Shown here: piece by piece, positions 1 through 11,654 of the stretch
How positions within the stretch are numbered: the first letter of the stretch is position 1
Layout: every line of letters starts with the position of its first letter
NCBI GenBank assembly: GCA_963920525.1
Contig: OY986439.1
Span: forward strand, 16,940,319-17,004,318
Direction: 5' to 3'
Source: Dichetophora obliterata
Lineage: Eukaryota; Arthropoda; Insecta; Diptera; Sciomyzidae
Length of the DNA stretch: 64,000 nucleotides
Position numbers and translations under genes: made by a program
The notes under the pieces: generated by a model
Database searches by the model: none
What the model saw: the letters and a program-made list of their open reading frames with translations, nothing else
What the model was told of the DNA's origin: nothing

Positions 1-689
1 TTCTTTAGCCCATCTTTAAATAAAACCAATTTGATTGTATTTGCGTGTTTACTTTGAATTGGCTTAAATTATCACAAAATTAAAGTTCTAATTTTTCAAA
101 ATTAACAATTTTGTTGTAAGTTCTGGTGTTTGCCAAGTTCAGTATTGCCATGAAAAAAAATTTTACAGCGTAACTTTTGCACTCTGCTCGTCGGATTTCT
201 CGTCGGATTTGTGAAACTCTGAAAACAAGAAATAAGAAATTTCCGCCGCATTTTACAACAAAGAAGACAAAAAATATTGCATTTTAGTAGACCAATGACA
301 TATATTTAAGGTTTATTTGTTTAAATAAATCACATTTTTTTCAAAAGTCAATTCAATAATCATTATAAATATAGAAAATATATTTTAATAAATTACATTT
401 TGAAATTATTTTTGAACACACAAACGAAGAGTAAAAATCGAATTAAATACATTTGCAACACAATTTTGGTTTAATGTAGATCTCTTAAATCGGTAAAAAT
501 GAAATGCATAGAGCTATAATACATAATTTTTCAATTTTATCTCTACAAATGTAAAGCTTTTGCTTCAAGTAAATTAACGAAAAAATGTTGTTGTTTTAAG
601 CCAGCAAAACTACAAAAAAATAGATTTTAGTGAAAAAAATATGTGTAAAAAAATATAATTTTTTCGAAGTCATATATACATTGCTTTAT
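1..689. other. AT-rich non-coding stretch
   Basis: No open frame with recognisable protein similarity and no terminal repeats were seen. Base composition is strongly A/T with long homopolymer runs. I see nothing assignable here. Confidence 0.5.
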
Positions 690-900
690 TAAATTTGTCT
701 ATCAATTCTTTATCAATTTCGAGACTAAAACAGTTATAAGATTTCATACGCAGATAATCTTTTGTATGTAGAGTTCCTTCCATTGTATCTAACTCTAATC
801 TATTGCGAACTTTAATTTTATTAATATTTAATTGGCTAAAAGCTCAAGGATTCAAAAATAAATTTTCCCACTATTGGAAATGCAGAAGTACTATAGCATC
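690..900 (-). pseudogene. hAT transposase C-terminal relic
   Basis: Reading the minus strand from about 840 down to 690 gives a short open stretch, FSQLNINKIKVRNRLELDT followed by MEGTLHTKDYLRMKSYNC. It resembles the hAT C-terminal dimerisation region, in which an FS..N..K.K.RNRL motif is followed by a leucine-rich helix. Just upstream the frame is broken and only hints of the preceding helix remain. No TIR or 8-bp target duplication was found around it, so this is a fragment. The call rests on motif recognition only. It could be another RNase H-type transposase. Confidence 0.38.
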
Positions 901-1470
901 TTTTTATTTTAAAGTTTCCATCAATTTTATTATACTAACTTTTTTCTTTTCATATATTTATGTATATAAAAATATATGCAAAACCGGACGCCGGATCTAC
1001 TTTTTCTGAAATCGTAACGTTTTGAGTTTTGGTCAAATATCGGAACGTATTCAAGTATTAAAATAGTAACATATCCGATATATCGGACCATATGGCAACG
1101 CTGGCCAAGTTGTTCATTACATCTGCTCACATTGGCAATCAATTTTCTTTTCTTGACTGTAAAGCAAATTGATTAGAAAATAAACATAGACCTTCAAATT
1201 TGCAGTAACAACATAAACAATATAAGCAAATTTTAATATAAACTTACCACCAAAAATCTTTCTTATATTTCCATCTATAAATAAAAAAAAATTTAAATCA
1301 AAAAATTCACAAATGTTGGTGAAAAGTTGACTAACGAATTGTGCAGCTAAGATTGCAATAAACATATATGTCAGAGTTTACCAATCAATTAAAGCTTTTC
1401 ATAAACGTTTTTTTACTACATAATAATTGCGTCAGACCTAGGTTTTTAATAAAAAATAAATTAAGCTTGT

Positions 1471-1965
1471 GGCGGCCGTAGCCTAGTGGGTAGAGTGCGT
1501 GGCTCCTAAGCTAAAGAACCGTGGTAGCCCGGGTTCAATTCCAGCTCAGACAGAAAGTTTTTTCAATTGAATTAATTTTTCTGTTCGGTCGTCACCTCTC
1601 TGCAGACAATGGCAAACCTCAGAGAGTAAAATTGCCATGTAAAGCTTCTTGAGAACATAAGCCGTTCGGAGTTGGCATAAAACACGTAGGTCTAGTTCTC
1701 GGTCAGTTGTGATCAAAAATTTAATAACACGCACAACACAATTGATCAACAGAAGCTAGGTCAAAGTCCTTCCAAGGGCTGAAATGGTCAGTTTATTTTT
1801 TTAAGCCGTTCGGAGTTGGCATTAAACTCGTAGGTCCAGTTCTCGATCATTTGTGTTCAAACATTTAATAACACACACACACAACACGATTGATCAATAG
1901 AAGCTAGGTCAAAGTCCTTCCAAGGGCTGAAATGGCCAGTTTATTTATTTAAACTTACTAATAAA
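1471..1965 (+). mobile_element. tRNA-headed SINE with duplicated body
   Basis: The head (about 1474-1552) has a Pol III box A-like TAGCCTAGTGGGTAGAG and a box B-like GGTTCAATTCC with tRNA-like spacing. The acceptor ends cannot pair, so it is not a working tRNA gene. The body begins with a CTCTCTGCAGACAATGGC stretch. It then carries a unit starting GCCGTTCGGAGTTGGCAT twice, about 144 bp apart (near 1661 and 1805). Each unit ends in AAGTCCTTCCAAGGGCTGAAATGG plus a T/A tail. Related tRNA-like heads occur in the window at 53,478, 56,541 and 57,280. The GCCGTTCGGAGT..GC body resembles SINE tails I know from higher flies (recognition, not a search). Confidence 0.65.
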
Positions 1966-2053
1966 TATAAGAAAAACCATTTTGAATTTTTAACTTTAAC
2001 ACTAAAAAATTATTTTTCTTTAGTTAAGTCCCCCCCCCCCTTCGCTACGCCCT

Positions 2054-2545
2054 TGTCTATAAATAAAGCTGCTCTTTTCTTTAATGTTTCAAGAGCGTAT
2101 TTAGCTAAAGTAGTAAAGAATTTTAAATCTTCTGGCAAATCATCCTTCAAAAATAACCCTTAAATAGATAATAAGCGAATTTTTACGGTCCAAAAAGAGG
2201 GTTTCACAAGATTATTTGTAAACTGCATTTAAAATGTGCGTTTGGCTTACAAGATAGCAAACAAAAAACTGGCATTTGATTAGGCAAAAGCGAGCTCCAT
2301 TTGTCCAAAAAAATGGAAGGACTCTCAATGTGCAAGTGATGATTGGCTAAAAGGATTTATGAGCAGACAAAAAGAGTTAGCAGTTACAAAACCTGAAAGT
2401 ACTTCACATTCCAAAGCAACTAGCTTTAATAAAACAAACGTAAGCACGTTTTTTAGAAACTTACTGATGTTTTTACAAGGTTTCATTATCCGCCACACAT
2501 AATATTTTATACAGATGAAACGGGATGCAACACTGTAACCAATCC
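2054..2545 (+). pseudogene. pogo/jerky-like transposase relic (N-terminal half)
   Basis: Several plus-strand frames can be strung together in family order. The first, about 2054-2150, is a helix-turn-helix stretch (KAALFFNVSRAYLAKVVKNF), like the psq-type HTH of pogo-group transposases. Next, about 2195-2270, is a K.IFT..KE..L..YCI-like linker. Then, about 2299-2460, comes a CENP-B-type DNA-binding segment (DWLKGFMSRQKELAVTKPES, then TSHSKATSFNKTNV). Last, about 2490-2540, is FPPHIIFYTDETGCNTV, where YTDETG matches the first catalytic aspartate motif (normally N.DETG). At least two frameshifts and stops break it, and the C-terminal catalytic half is missing. The following 5'-truncated LINE starts about 120 bp downstream. 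No TIRs were found. Confidence 0.6.
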
Positions 2546-2663
2546 TTAACGATTTATTCTTGTTTTTAGTATTGAATTGTTTTTTCATTTAGTTTATTTA
2601 TGTAAAACAAAAACTTTTTTATAATGATAGCAAATATGATAATAATATAAACAATTATATATA

Positions 2664-4214
2664 CATCCGGTTTTTGACTTTGGATCTTTGTCTTTGTCTA
2701 TTGATGATGTTTTAAAGGGAATTCTGAGTCTGAAACCTTCATCTAGAATGGATGTTGATGGTCTTTGCGCTATTTTTTTAAAAAACTGTGCTCAAACCTT
2801 AGCTTATCCATTAACTTTTATTTTTAACAGTTCTCTCTGTTCTGGTGTTTTCATTGATGATTGGAAGTTATCTTTTGTTACTCCAATCCATAAATCTGGA
2901 TCTAAAAACAATATAGCTAATTATAGACCAATTTCTAAGCTAACAACTATTTCGAAGCTTTTTGAGTCTATAGTTAAAGAGAAATTGTTTTTTACAGTTA
3001 AGAATATTATCTCTCCTTACCAGCATGGATTTGTACCCGGTCGCTCTACTATGACAAATCTTGTTTTGTTTTCTGAATACTGCATATCAGCATTTACTCA
3101 GGGATGTTAGGTTGATGTCATTTTTACAGATTTTTCCAAAGCTTTTGATAAAGTTTGTCATTTTCTGTTAATCAAAAAGCTTAAAAATTTGGGTTTTCAC
3201 TCTATTTTCTTATGCTGGCTGGAGTCCTATTTATCAAACAGGCAATGTGTAGTTGCATTTGATAATGTTAAATCCTTTTCTTTTTTAGCAACTTCAGGTG
3301 TTCCTCAAGGAAGTGTCTTGGGACCTCTACTTTTTATTTTGTTTATTAATGACATAACATCAATTTTTTCTTTTTGCAAATTTTTGCTCTACGCTGATGA
3401 TCTCAAGATCTTCTTAAAAATAGGCAATTTAAATGACACTGAACTTTTACAGAGTGAAGTTGATAGACTCTATATGTGGTGCTGCAGAAATGGTCTTTTC
3501 CTAAATCTTAATAAATGTTATTCAATTACTTTCTCAAAATCTAGCTCTTTCCGTCCGTCCGCTTATAATATCGCCAATTTTGCTTTGACTTCCGTCCAAC
3601 AATTTAAGGACCTAGGTGTCGTTTTTGATTATAAGTTTACTTTTACTTCTCATCTTGATTACATTATTCCTAAAGCTTATTCTTTGCTTGCTTTTATAAG
3701 ACGAAATAGTGCATGTTTTTCTGATCCGTACACTTTGAAAGTCTTGTTTAACTCCCTTGTGCGTTCTAGATTGGAATATGCTGCTATTATCTGGAACCCG
3801 TATTACGAGTCTCATAAGTTGAGGATTGAAAGGGTTCAGAAATCGTTTACAAGGTTTGCCTTGCGCTCTTTCAATATTGATGGTGTACCTCCTTCATATA
3901 AAACGAGATGCCTCTTAATAGGGCTCAAAACTTTGGAGAGTAGAAGAAGCATAATATCTTTGCTCTTTGTTTTTGATATCATAAATGGTTTGGTTGATTG
4001 CCCTGCACTATTGGAAATGATAGATTTTAATATTCCAGCAAGAATGCTTAGAAATTATGATCCTTTTTACTTGCAAATTTATCATTCTAACTATGCTATA
4101 AATGCGCTTATTAACCGTGTTCTGCGTTTGTTTAATTCTATTAATTATAGTTGTAAGCTTGATTTTACTGTTTCTAAGATTCAAATAAGATCTTTTTTAA
4201 ACACAATATTTTGA
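2664..4214 (+). pseudogene. LINE reverse transcriptase, one internal stop
   Basis: A single reading frame of about 516 codons is interrupted only by a TAG at 3108-3110. It covers reverse transcriptase and the C-terminal region. Visible RT blocks in order are NYRPISKLTTISKLFE (fingers), HGFVPGRSTMTNL, then after the stop FTDFSKAFDKV, SGVPQGSVLGPLLF and LLYADDLKIF. The catalytic YADD box is intact, with Y encoded at 3390. Downstream is the usual non-LTR C-terminal part (LVRSRLEYAAIIWNP). The protein made from 3189 onward would lack the fingers. No endonuclease is present. Codon use is AT-rich like the surroundings. A recently inserted or slowly decaying copy is likely, because only one lesion is seen. 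The clade is not certain: jockey, I and related clades share these motifs. Confidence 0.8.
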
Positions 4215-4310
4215 ACTATTTTTACTATGTTTAATACTTTATATTTAACTAGTCTGTAAGAACATTTATTCATAGACTAAACTGAAGATAAATAAATATC
4301 TTCGTTGAAC
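2664..4310 (+). mobile_element. 5'-truncated non-LTR retrotransposon (jockey superfamily-like)
   Basis: The coding part runs from a truncated 5' edge near 2664 to the stop at 4214. A short 3' UTR follows, ending in an A-rich GATAAATAAATA stretch near 4300. The endonuclease domain and ORF1 are absent, as expected of a 5'-truncated LINE copy. Target-site duplications were not resolved by eye. Exact 3' end is uncertain by tens of bases. Confidence 0.75.
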
Positions 4311-6226
4311 ACATTTGTAGTCTTGTGATAAGAGCGTGGATCTTTCATAACATTGGTTGGCTCTTTCATTACTTTGGTTGGCTCTTTCAGAATATTGCTA
4401 GAAGTCCAAGAATATTGTTGGTTTTCGAAAATGTTTCATGATATTACGTGCATAATGGAATAAACACGTACTTTTGATACAATTTATTAGCTTCCTATTT
4501 CCTTTTATCTTTTTGCAGCTCTTTTAAAAAATGGCTCCTGCATGCCACTCTTCCCCTACAAAAAAAAATGGTTTTTTCAATATAAATTTTTACATTCACA
4601 TTCTGTACTTTTAATTTTGTTGTTAATAAATTATTCAAAGTGGCATTTGATAATTTTGCTTTTGCTCGGAAACGATAGCTACATTAATTAAAAAGCCTCT
4701 TATTCTTTCATAAAGAGTCAACGATGATTTAAAAGCTTTGAAGAACAATTTTCGTCAAGATAAAAGATGAGTTAAATAGTTAAACAGCGTGAATATTTTA
4801 AAAGATATTCAGTTAAGTTTTTATAGAACTTTTATGCTTAACATTTCAAATTCATAGTTAAAATGACATCTGCTGGCATTTTTATTATAAATTTTTTAAA
4901 GATCATACCATCAGTAATGCTAAGACAGACAGATAGACAGATTGATATCGTGGAGCTTCATATATTAATAATTTACTGCATTATAATAATGAAAAAAGGG
5001 TCAATAAACGTTGATATTGATATGCAATTTAAAACCAAGTGTTGCCATATCGTATCATATCATATCGAAAAAAAAAGAAAAAAAAAACAAAAAACATTTA
5101 ACAAAGAAAATATATGATCTCCTTAAATGCTAATATATTAAGGACAGCCGTGCAGAGGAAAAATTATTGACAAATCATTTTGGAGAAAATAAAAGCTGGT
5201 GTCAGCACAAAAAACAATAAAAACAAAATATCACTGTCAAATACTAAAAGGTGGAGAAAATTTAAATTTTTCCAAACTGGCAGAAATGCTGTACTAAATA
5301 AACAAAACAGAAGGAAAGACAAAAAAAAAAATTAAATAAATAACGAGCCATATAGCAAAAGAGATATAAAAATGAAAAAATTACGAATATAAATAACAGA
5401 AAATAAAGTATGATTTATAACGGTAAGTGAGTAGCGCATGCATAATAGCACACACACAATCTCACACACTCACAGTTAATGGCGCAACAGGGTGTTGGAA
5501 ATTGAAAAATGCTGCCAAAGAACGGAAGAATAAATAAATATACAAAATCATATGAATAATACAGGCAAAGAAAAAAATTGTTGAAGGTCGGAAATGCAGC
5601 AGACAGCCGGGTATTAGTAAAGCACACAATAGATTTATTTGTGTGTGAGAATTATTTTTCCAAATCGATATATTTATTTGAAAATTTTAGTTGAGAGCAA
5701 AATTTACATTTTTTTTTATTTCTATTGGACTTTTGTCCCCAATCAACTGTGACCTTTGTAAATAGCTTTCAATTAAAGTGGAAATGAGCTAAAATGACAG
5801 CTTTAAATGGCGACAAATATAACACAACAAAACAACAACAGTTATAAAAAAATGTAATTAAAGTTTTATTGTTCAAGGGTTTTAATTAAACACATTAGAA
5901 ACACATACATACATACACACCACAGGTGTGTCATATTAAGCACACAGACGCACACAGCCATAAATAAAGACCGAATGCCATAAAAAACGACACGATTTCG
6001 CATTAGCTGACTTTACAGATTTATATGTTGCGTGCTGTTAAGCATGAGCTTGCACCGGGTGAAGCAAGTGGGGCGACTGCCCCGCTCTAGAATGTCTTTT
6101 TTAAGTCTATACCTACTAAGTTGATGACTCGGCACGCGAATTACCTGCATCTAAATTAAAACAATAACTTCTTTAAAGAAAATTTATTTTCATTAAAGTT
6201 TTCTATATGACCTTGTTATTTATTAT
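4311..6226. other. AT-rich non-coding DNA with short CA repeats
   Basis: No supported gene. Contains short GACAGACAGATAGACAG (near 4923) and CA/ACAC microsatellite tracts (near 5450-5470 and 5905-5960). Small open frames here are low-complexity chance frames. Confidence 0.5.
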
Positions 6227-6302
6227 GTTGATTTTCTATGATTTAAATACAAATTCTAAGACTATCAAACATTTAGAATTTGTATTTAAATAATAGAAAA
6301 TC
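6227..6302. repeat. Foldback (palindromic) MITE, short copy
   Basis: Arms 6230-6259 and 6274-6302 are near-perfect inverted repeats beginning GATTTTCTATGATTTAAATA, around a 14-base loop. The upstream 30 bases (AGTTTTCTATATGACC...TTATTATGTT) are shared with the larger palindrome at 10,391-10,693, so the two are members of one family. Confidence 0.7.
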
Positions 6303-6579
6303 AAAATTTATTTTCAATACAGCTGAAAAAGAACACAAAATTCGATAAAAATTTAAATATTTCAATATTTAAAAAAAACTAAAAAATAATTAAAAAAAAA
6401 TTAAAACACAGAATTTAAGGAAACACTAAAATAAATAAACTAGAATGAACTAATAGAATAAAATTGTTTTTATAGTTGTTTATTAGTTGTTTATTTTAGA
6501 ATTTAATTACATATATAAAACATATTTTAATCGAAGAAAAAGAATAGAATTCTAATTGCAAAATCTAATTTTACCCATT

Positions 6580-6895
6580 TGAATGCGCCTCGCTAATTTG
6601 GAATCCTCGGTTAGTTGCGCTGATACATTTTCAAGAAAAATTGTCAAAATCTTCCTTCATTCATTCCGGCGATCGTTGGAAGATCGATCGCCCAAGCGAT
6701 GAATGCGCAACTCAAGAAACATTTTCAAAATCTTCCTTCGCTCATTGTGGCGAACGTTGAAAGAGGGATCGCTTTTCGATCGCCCAGGCGATAAATGCGC
6801 GGTTCATCTTCAAAATTTTCCATCGCTCCTTCCAGCAACCGTTGAAAGATGGTTTTTTTTACAAATTTTCAAAAGCGATCATTGGAATATGAAGC
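6580..6895. repeat. Degenerate ~95-120-bp tandem repeat with GCGATCG motifs
   Basis: Three diverged units start near 6580, 6700 and 6792. Each contains AATGCGC, a TTTTCAAAATCTTCC-like stretch, a CGTTGAAAGA-like stretch and a GATCGCCCA.GCGAT block. It is much richer in CG than its flanks. Small open frames here are by-products of the repeat. Confidence 0.55.
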
Positions 6896-7426
6896 AGACT
6901 ATTCTCTTTACTTTAAATTCTCTTTACTACTAAAAATAATCATAAAAAAAAATTAAAAAATTATTGCCTTATGGAAACCGAAAATATTTATATCAGCACG
7001 ATTTGTGGTGCACAGTAAAATATATGAGGATAAATTTTATACTATTTGGTTTACATATAAATCCAAACCAAAAATGTTTTAAAAGTTATTCCATCAAATC
7101 TTATAAATTTTTCCAGACCATTTTTCTCCTCAGACCAATCGAATCCACAATATTTTTAATTTCCCGATTTCGGTGAATTTTTTTTCTTTCGAACCAGAAT
7201 ATATTTTGATTTACACATGATATCCATATAAAATATTTAAATTATATTAGTTTTATTATTTTTATAATATTGAGTGGAATAAAATTTATAAATAATTTGG
7301 AATAAAAAATGTTTATACCACACAAATGTTAAAAAAAAAATAAAATTTACCCTCTAATTTTTAACTGTGTGGTCAATCTTTTTGTTGACCTTTTTGACAA
7401 GAAATGTCGCCTATGAAACAACTTGT

Positions 7427-7745
7427 AACATTCAACAAAGACGCTTCGCAACAAATCGCCAAAGAACCCTAAAAGCGATTAGTTTGCCAATCATGTCGGC
7501 GAATCTATTATGACACCTTTTGCCGATTCGTGTGCGACTCTTTCCGCGAATCGCTAAAAACTTCTCTTGGCAATTCGCTTGAGACTCTTTCCAGAAATTT
7601 GCTTACGAACCCTTGAGGCGATTCATTTGCGAATCTTCCCGCCGAATCACTTTTGGCCTCATGGCTTACAGTCGGCGATACCCGGATGACTTCCCAATGA
7701 GGTCGCCGGCGATTGCTTCGTCTTCTAAGCGATTCGCTAGTTAAT
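7427..7745. repeat. 48-bp tandem repeat with internal GCGATTCG/CGAATCGC inverted halves
   Basis: Units begin near 7475, 7522, 7570, 7618, 7664 and 7708, so the period is 46-48 bp. A typical unit reads GCGATTCG, about 14 bases, then CGCGAATCGC, so each unit can form a small hairpin. Because 48 is a multiple of three, a minus-strand open frame of 86 codons survives (7508-7768). It has no recognisable domain and I treat it as a by-product. Confidence 0.65.
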
Positions 7746-8054
7746 ATTTTTTTGTGTATATGTGACATTAAATAATAACGAAATGTGATATCGTCGGCCT
7801 ATTTCTAATACGACGTAAGTCAAAATTATCTGTTGCACAGGAGGCAAAGAAAACTGTTTATTATTTGTATGAAGTTCTCACTATAATTTATTGTTTCAAA
7901 CGTTCTACCTCCCTTTTTTTATAAAAAGGTCATAGATGTAGTTTTGACCAATAAACGGTACTTTGGCCAATTTTGACTTACATCCTATTAGAATTAGTGG
8001 GACGATATGTTTCCTTTTTTGTTAATTTTTCTTTTTTTAATAAAACGACTGACA

Positions 8055-8130
8055 ATTTCCAGATTTGAACCCAAGCCCTCTCATGTGGTGGTTCACACCT
8101 AATCAACTCGTCTACTGCAGTTGTTAATAA
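8055..8130 (-). repeat. tRNA-like SINE fragment
   Basis: On the minus strand the segment ends in GGCTTGGGTTCAAATCTGG, a box B-like sequence, preceded by a weak box A-like TAGACGAGTTGATTAGG. It does not fold into a complete cloverleaf. Probably a decayed tRNA-derived SINE head. Confidence 0.35.
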
Positions 8131-8159
8131 ACTATAGCTTATTTTGCATCATTACAAAT

Positions 8160-8400
8160 TAAAGTAGGCTTTCGGAAACGAGGGTTCGAGACCCAGCTCG
8201 GACAAAAAAAAATTTATATTTTTTTTAATTCACATTTTTTTACAAGTTATTCTGTTTATTTAAATTTTTTTTGTAATTATTTGTAAAATTTCTTCATACA
8301 AAAATAAAAGAAAAAACTTTGAATTTTTCTACATAAAAAATTTCATATAATATGTAATGTGTTAGATTTCGGAGATATGGGTTCGAGACCCAACTAAAAA
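8160..8400 (+). repeat. Two box B-like SINE scraps
   Basis: GAGGGTTCGAGACCCAGCTCGG (8179-8200) and ATGGGTTCGAGACCCAACT (about 8378-8396) are each followed by an A-run and a similar T/A-rich stretch. They look like the 3' ends of tRNA-derived heads and lack box A. The repeated arrangement suggests two related insertions or a local duplication. Confidence 0.4.
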
Positions 8401-9072
8401 AAAAAAAACATTATTTTTTGCTAATTTTTTTAATTTTTCTGTTTATTTTTATTTTTTTATAAATTATTTCATATAAATATAATGAAAAGACTGAGCACCT
8501 TCAAAAGGTAGGCCTTACAGAAGCACTTATCAATACAGTGAGCCTGGAAGGTATATTGACGCTAATAAAAGCACTACTAGCATGTCCTCTTTTGCGTAAC
8601 ACTAGCTAAAATGCCCACTGGGATAATATAATATTTAAATTTTTATTGCAAGTATAAAATAAAACCAAATACATTACTGTGTTACTGGGTGCTTACCCTA
8701 ACCTCTCCCTAGCCTAAGCTATGCTCATTAATATACTAGCGGTGGTCCTGTGGACCAATTTATAGTTTCTTTCTTTTAATGATTGTTTTAGTATTTATAG
8801 TTGAACTTAAATACTTAAAAATAGGAAAAAAAAAACCAGAATGTACTTTATATAAGAATAAAAAAAATGATTCAATACTTCAAGTCTTAAATAAACAATC
8901 CCCAGCTTTCGTGTAGGGTGTAAACGAGGGAAGCGACTTACATCCTCACACACTACACCGCAACCCTGCTCTTGCAAAGCATATTCTCCCAAGAAGCATA
9001 ACCTCAAAAATTATTACGAAATCATAAGTTTGCCGCCAAAATAAATATACATATGCATAACATTATAGTATA

Positions 9073-9355
<283 letters not shown>

Positions 9356-9913
9356 TTTTATCTTTCCAATTAATACAAATATATGACTAAAAAGTATATA
9401 TATTGAATTAGTTAATAAATACACACTTTATAAGGATACACAATAAAAATGTTTAAGCTACAGCTAAATTGAAAAAGAACTGTAAATTATAGTTAGCAAG
9501 GAACTAGAGGCAATAACAGTTACATAAGTATAAAAAATATATATATAAGATTATTATTATTACTATTAAATATATGTGGGGTCAAATATAAAAAAATAAA
9601 ACGAACGAAAATCAAAAATTAGTGTTGAGAGACGTATACAAATTTTTAAATTTAAATAAAATAATAAAAAAATTACAATAATTTTTTTGATTTTTTTAAT
9701 AAAGAGAAACTCAAAAGAAAAATAATTAAAAGGAAAGTAAATAAGATAAATTATTTCATTACTAAAAAACACTGAACAAAAATTGTTTATGCCACGTTTG
9801 TGCCACGAAAAGCATGAGAGCAAAAGAGTGATGAGTACAACAAACTAATGTAAGTAACATGCACAAAATGCTAGTTAAATTTAAAGAGGTATATAATTTG
9901 TTGGTTTTTTTAG

Positions 9914-10253
9914 TGACGCTGGTTTTATTGCATACTGCTCCACACTTCCCTATGACTCACTTATGCCGTCCGTCTATAGTTACGGCACTCACAGCCCTTT
10001 GCCGTCAGCTAAGGGTGTAAACGTAGGCGATTTTAACCCTACATCACGCATTAATGGTGCTGTTGCTAACAAGGATGGTAGTGGCGCTAAGACAATTTAT
10101 GGTATGGACAAAACCATGACAAAGGCGGAAGACATTAACTTCCAACAACAGCAGCAGCATATACTAAACGATCGACAGCAGCAACAACATATTTGTCGAA
10201 TGGACAGTCTTTGCAATTTTTGTATATGTTTTACTTTTTGCCAATGGCATTGA
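9914..10253 (+). CDS. Candidate host exon with glutamine-rich tail
   Basis: A T-rich tract ending TTTTTTTAG at 9913 looks like a splice acceptor. The frame starting at GAC (9915) stays open for 113 codons to TGA at 10,251-10,253. The encoded peptide begins DAGFIAYCSTLPYDSLMPSV. It is mixed and not low-complexity until a run of glutamines (QQQQQ, then QQQQ) made of CAA/CAG codons near residues 78-96. Base composition is clearly higher in G+C than the flanks. I do not recognise a domain. An internal exon could instead end at a GGTATGGAC donor-like site near 10,100, in which case the Q-rich part would be intronic. The alternative is a chance frame in conserved non-coding DNA. No neighbouring exon was found in the window. 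Confidence 0.38.
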
Positions 10254-10390
10254 TTGTTTAACAGATATTTCATAATTTCAAATGCGTTTAAAAGATATAG
10301 TCCGACTAATTCATCATAATTCATCTTTGGTCCAAAAGTTGACCCTTATTTGTAAACCTGCGTTATTTTAAAATTAAATATATGTATTTC

Positions 10391-10693
10391 AAGTTTTCTA
10401 TATGACCTATTTATTATGTTGATTTTCTATGATTTTGTATTTAAATTCTAAGTGTTTGATGGTTTAAATCATTCATGATTTTAAATAAAAATTCTAGTTG
10501 TTTGATAGTTTAAAATCGTTTATTGAGCTTTAGGTCAGGTTAGAACAATCAATTGCTCTTTTTTTGTTCTAACCTGACCTTAAACTCAATAAACAATTTT
10601 TAACTATCAAACAACTAGAAATTGTATTTAAAATCAAGAATGATTTAAACTATCAAACATTTAGATTTTGTATTTAAAGCATAGAAAACCAAC
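10391..10693. repeat. Foldback MITE, long copy
   Basis: Arms of about 127 bp (10,418-10,544 and 10,566-10,693) are inverted copies of each other. They carry GTTTGATAGTTTAAA motifs and meet at an AGGTCAGGTTAGAAC core. The left flank AAGTTTTCTATATGACCTAT is shared with the short copy at 6227. No coding capacity. Confidence 0.8.
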
Positions 10694-11654
10694 ATATATG
10701 TGTTTCATTTAAAGCACTTTAAATATCTTGTTAGCTTTGCCTTGTATGTTGCTCAAATAGAGGTTAAAAGAGAAACTTTTTCTCGCTGAGAATAAGAATA
10801 AAGAAATTGTATGATTATGCTCTTATCATGACAAAAAAGAAAATTATATCACAATAAAATTATAAATTTTTAAAAAAGAAGTTAGAAACTCTGTGTGAAA
10901 TGGAGTTTAAGTGTTTTATATTATGTGAAGTTTTAATTGAAACTTTTTTATTAAACTTGGAATATACTAAAATAAAGCTGTGGGGTATTTTAACTTCACT
11001 CCAGTAAAATAATCTATATTGTTTTCGAAAGAAAATTAAAAATTTGTTTAATTCTTAACAAAATTTATTTTATTTTTGTCTTTTTTCATAAAAAAAATTT
11101 AAAAATCACTAAAATTTGATGTACAAAGAATATTTTTTCTCTCCTACATGTAAAACAAATTGCAGAGTACATTGTATCACCGATTATTTAATAAGGTCCT
11201 TACACAATAAATCCTTTTTTGGTGGGTTGGCGGCATTAAGGTTTCTTGTCAAATGATCCTATAAATTAACAGTCGTCGTTGTCAAGTCGATGGGCTCGAT
11301 AGGAATTCCGCTAGCTAAATTTACTGAGTCATGTTTATTTCATTAACATTTGTTCTTAAATAACACATATTTTAATAATTATTAATATTTTAAATGTAAA
11401 AATAACTTACATTTTTGTATATGCAAAGCAAATAGTCCCACTCGTCTACAATTTTCCAATCGAATGAAATTTCGAAAAACTATATCGAACATTTGCTCGT
11501 TCACGGAAGACATAATCCCGAAATTCGTCACCAATTTCTCGTTCATACTTAGAAATGATAAAAAATCGATATATTTTCCTCGTTCATGGCAGCTGTCATA
11601 TGAAACTAACAAAAGTCAGCAGATTCCGTTCGATCACGGATGCTGTAATTCGGC
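10694..11654. other. AT-rich non-coding DNA
   Basis: No supported gene. Short overlapping open frames at 11,382-11,800 on both strands have no recognisable motif and mutually exclude each other. Part of 11,400-11,654 may belong to the 5' untranslated region of the next LINE. Confidence 0.4.

Noticed and set aside
1474..1552. Possible functional tRNA gene
   Set aside because: Box A and box B are good but the 5' and 3' ends cannot form an acceptor stem, and a SINE body follows.
7508..7768. 86-codon minus-strand open frame
   Set aside because: It is produced by a 48-bp tandem repeat (a multiple of three) and shows no domain.
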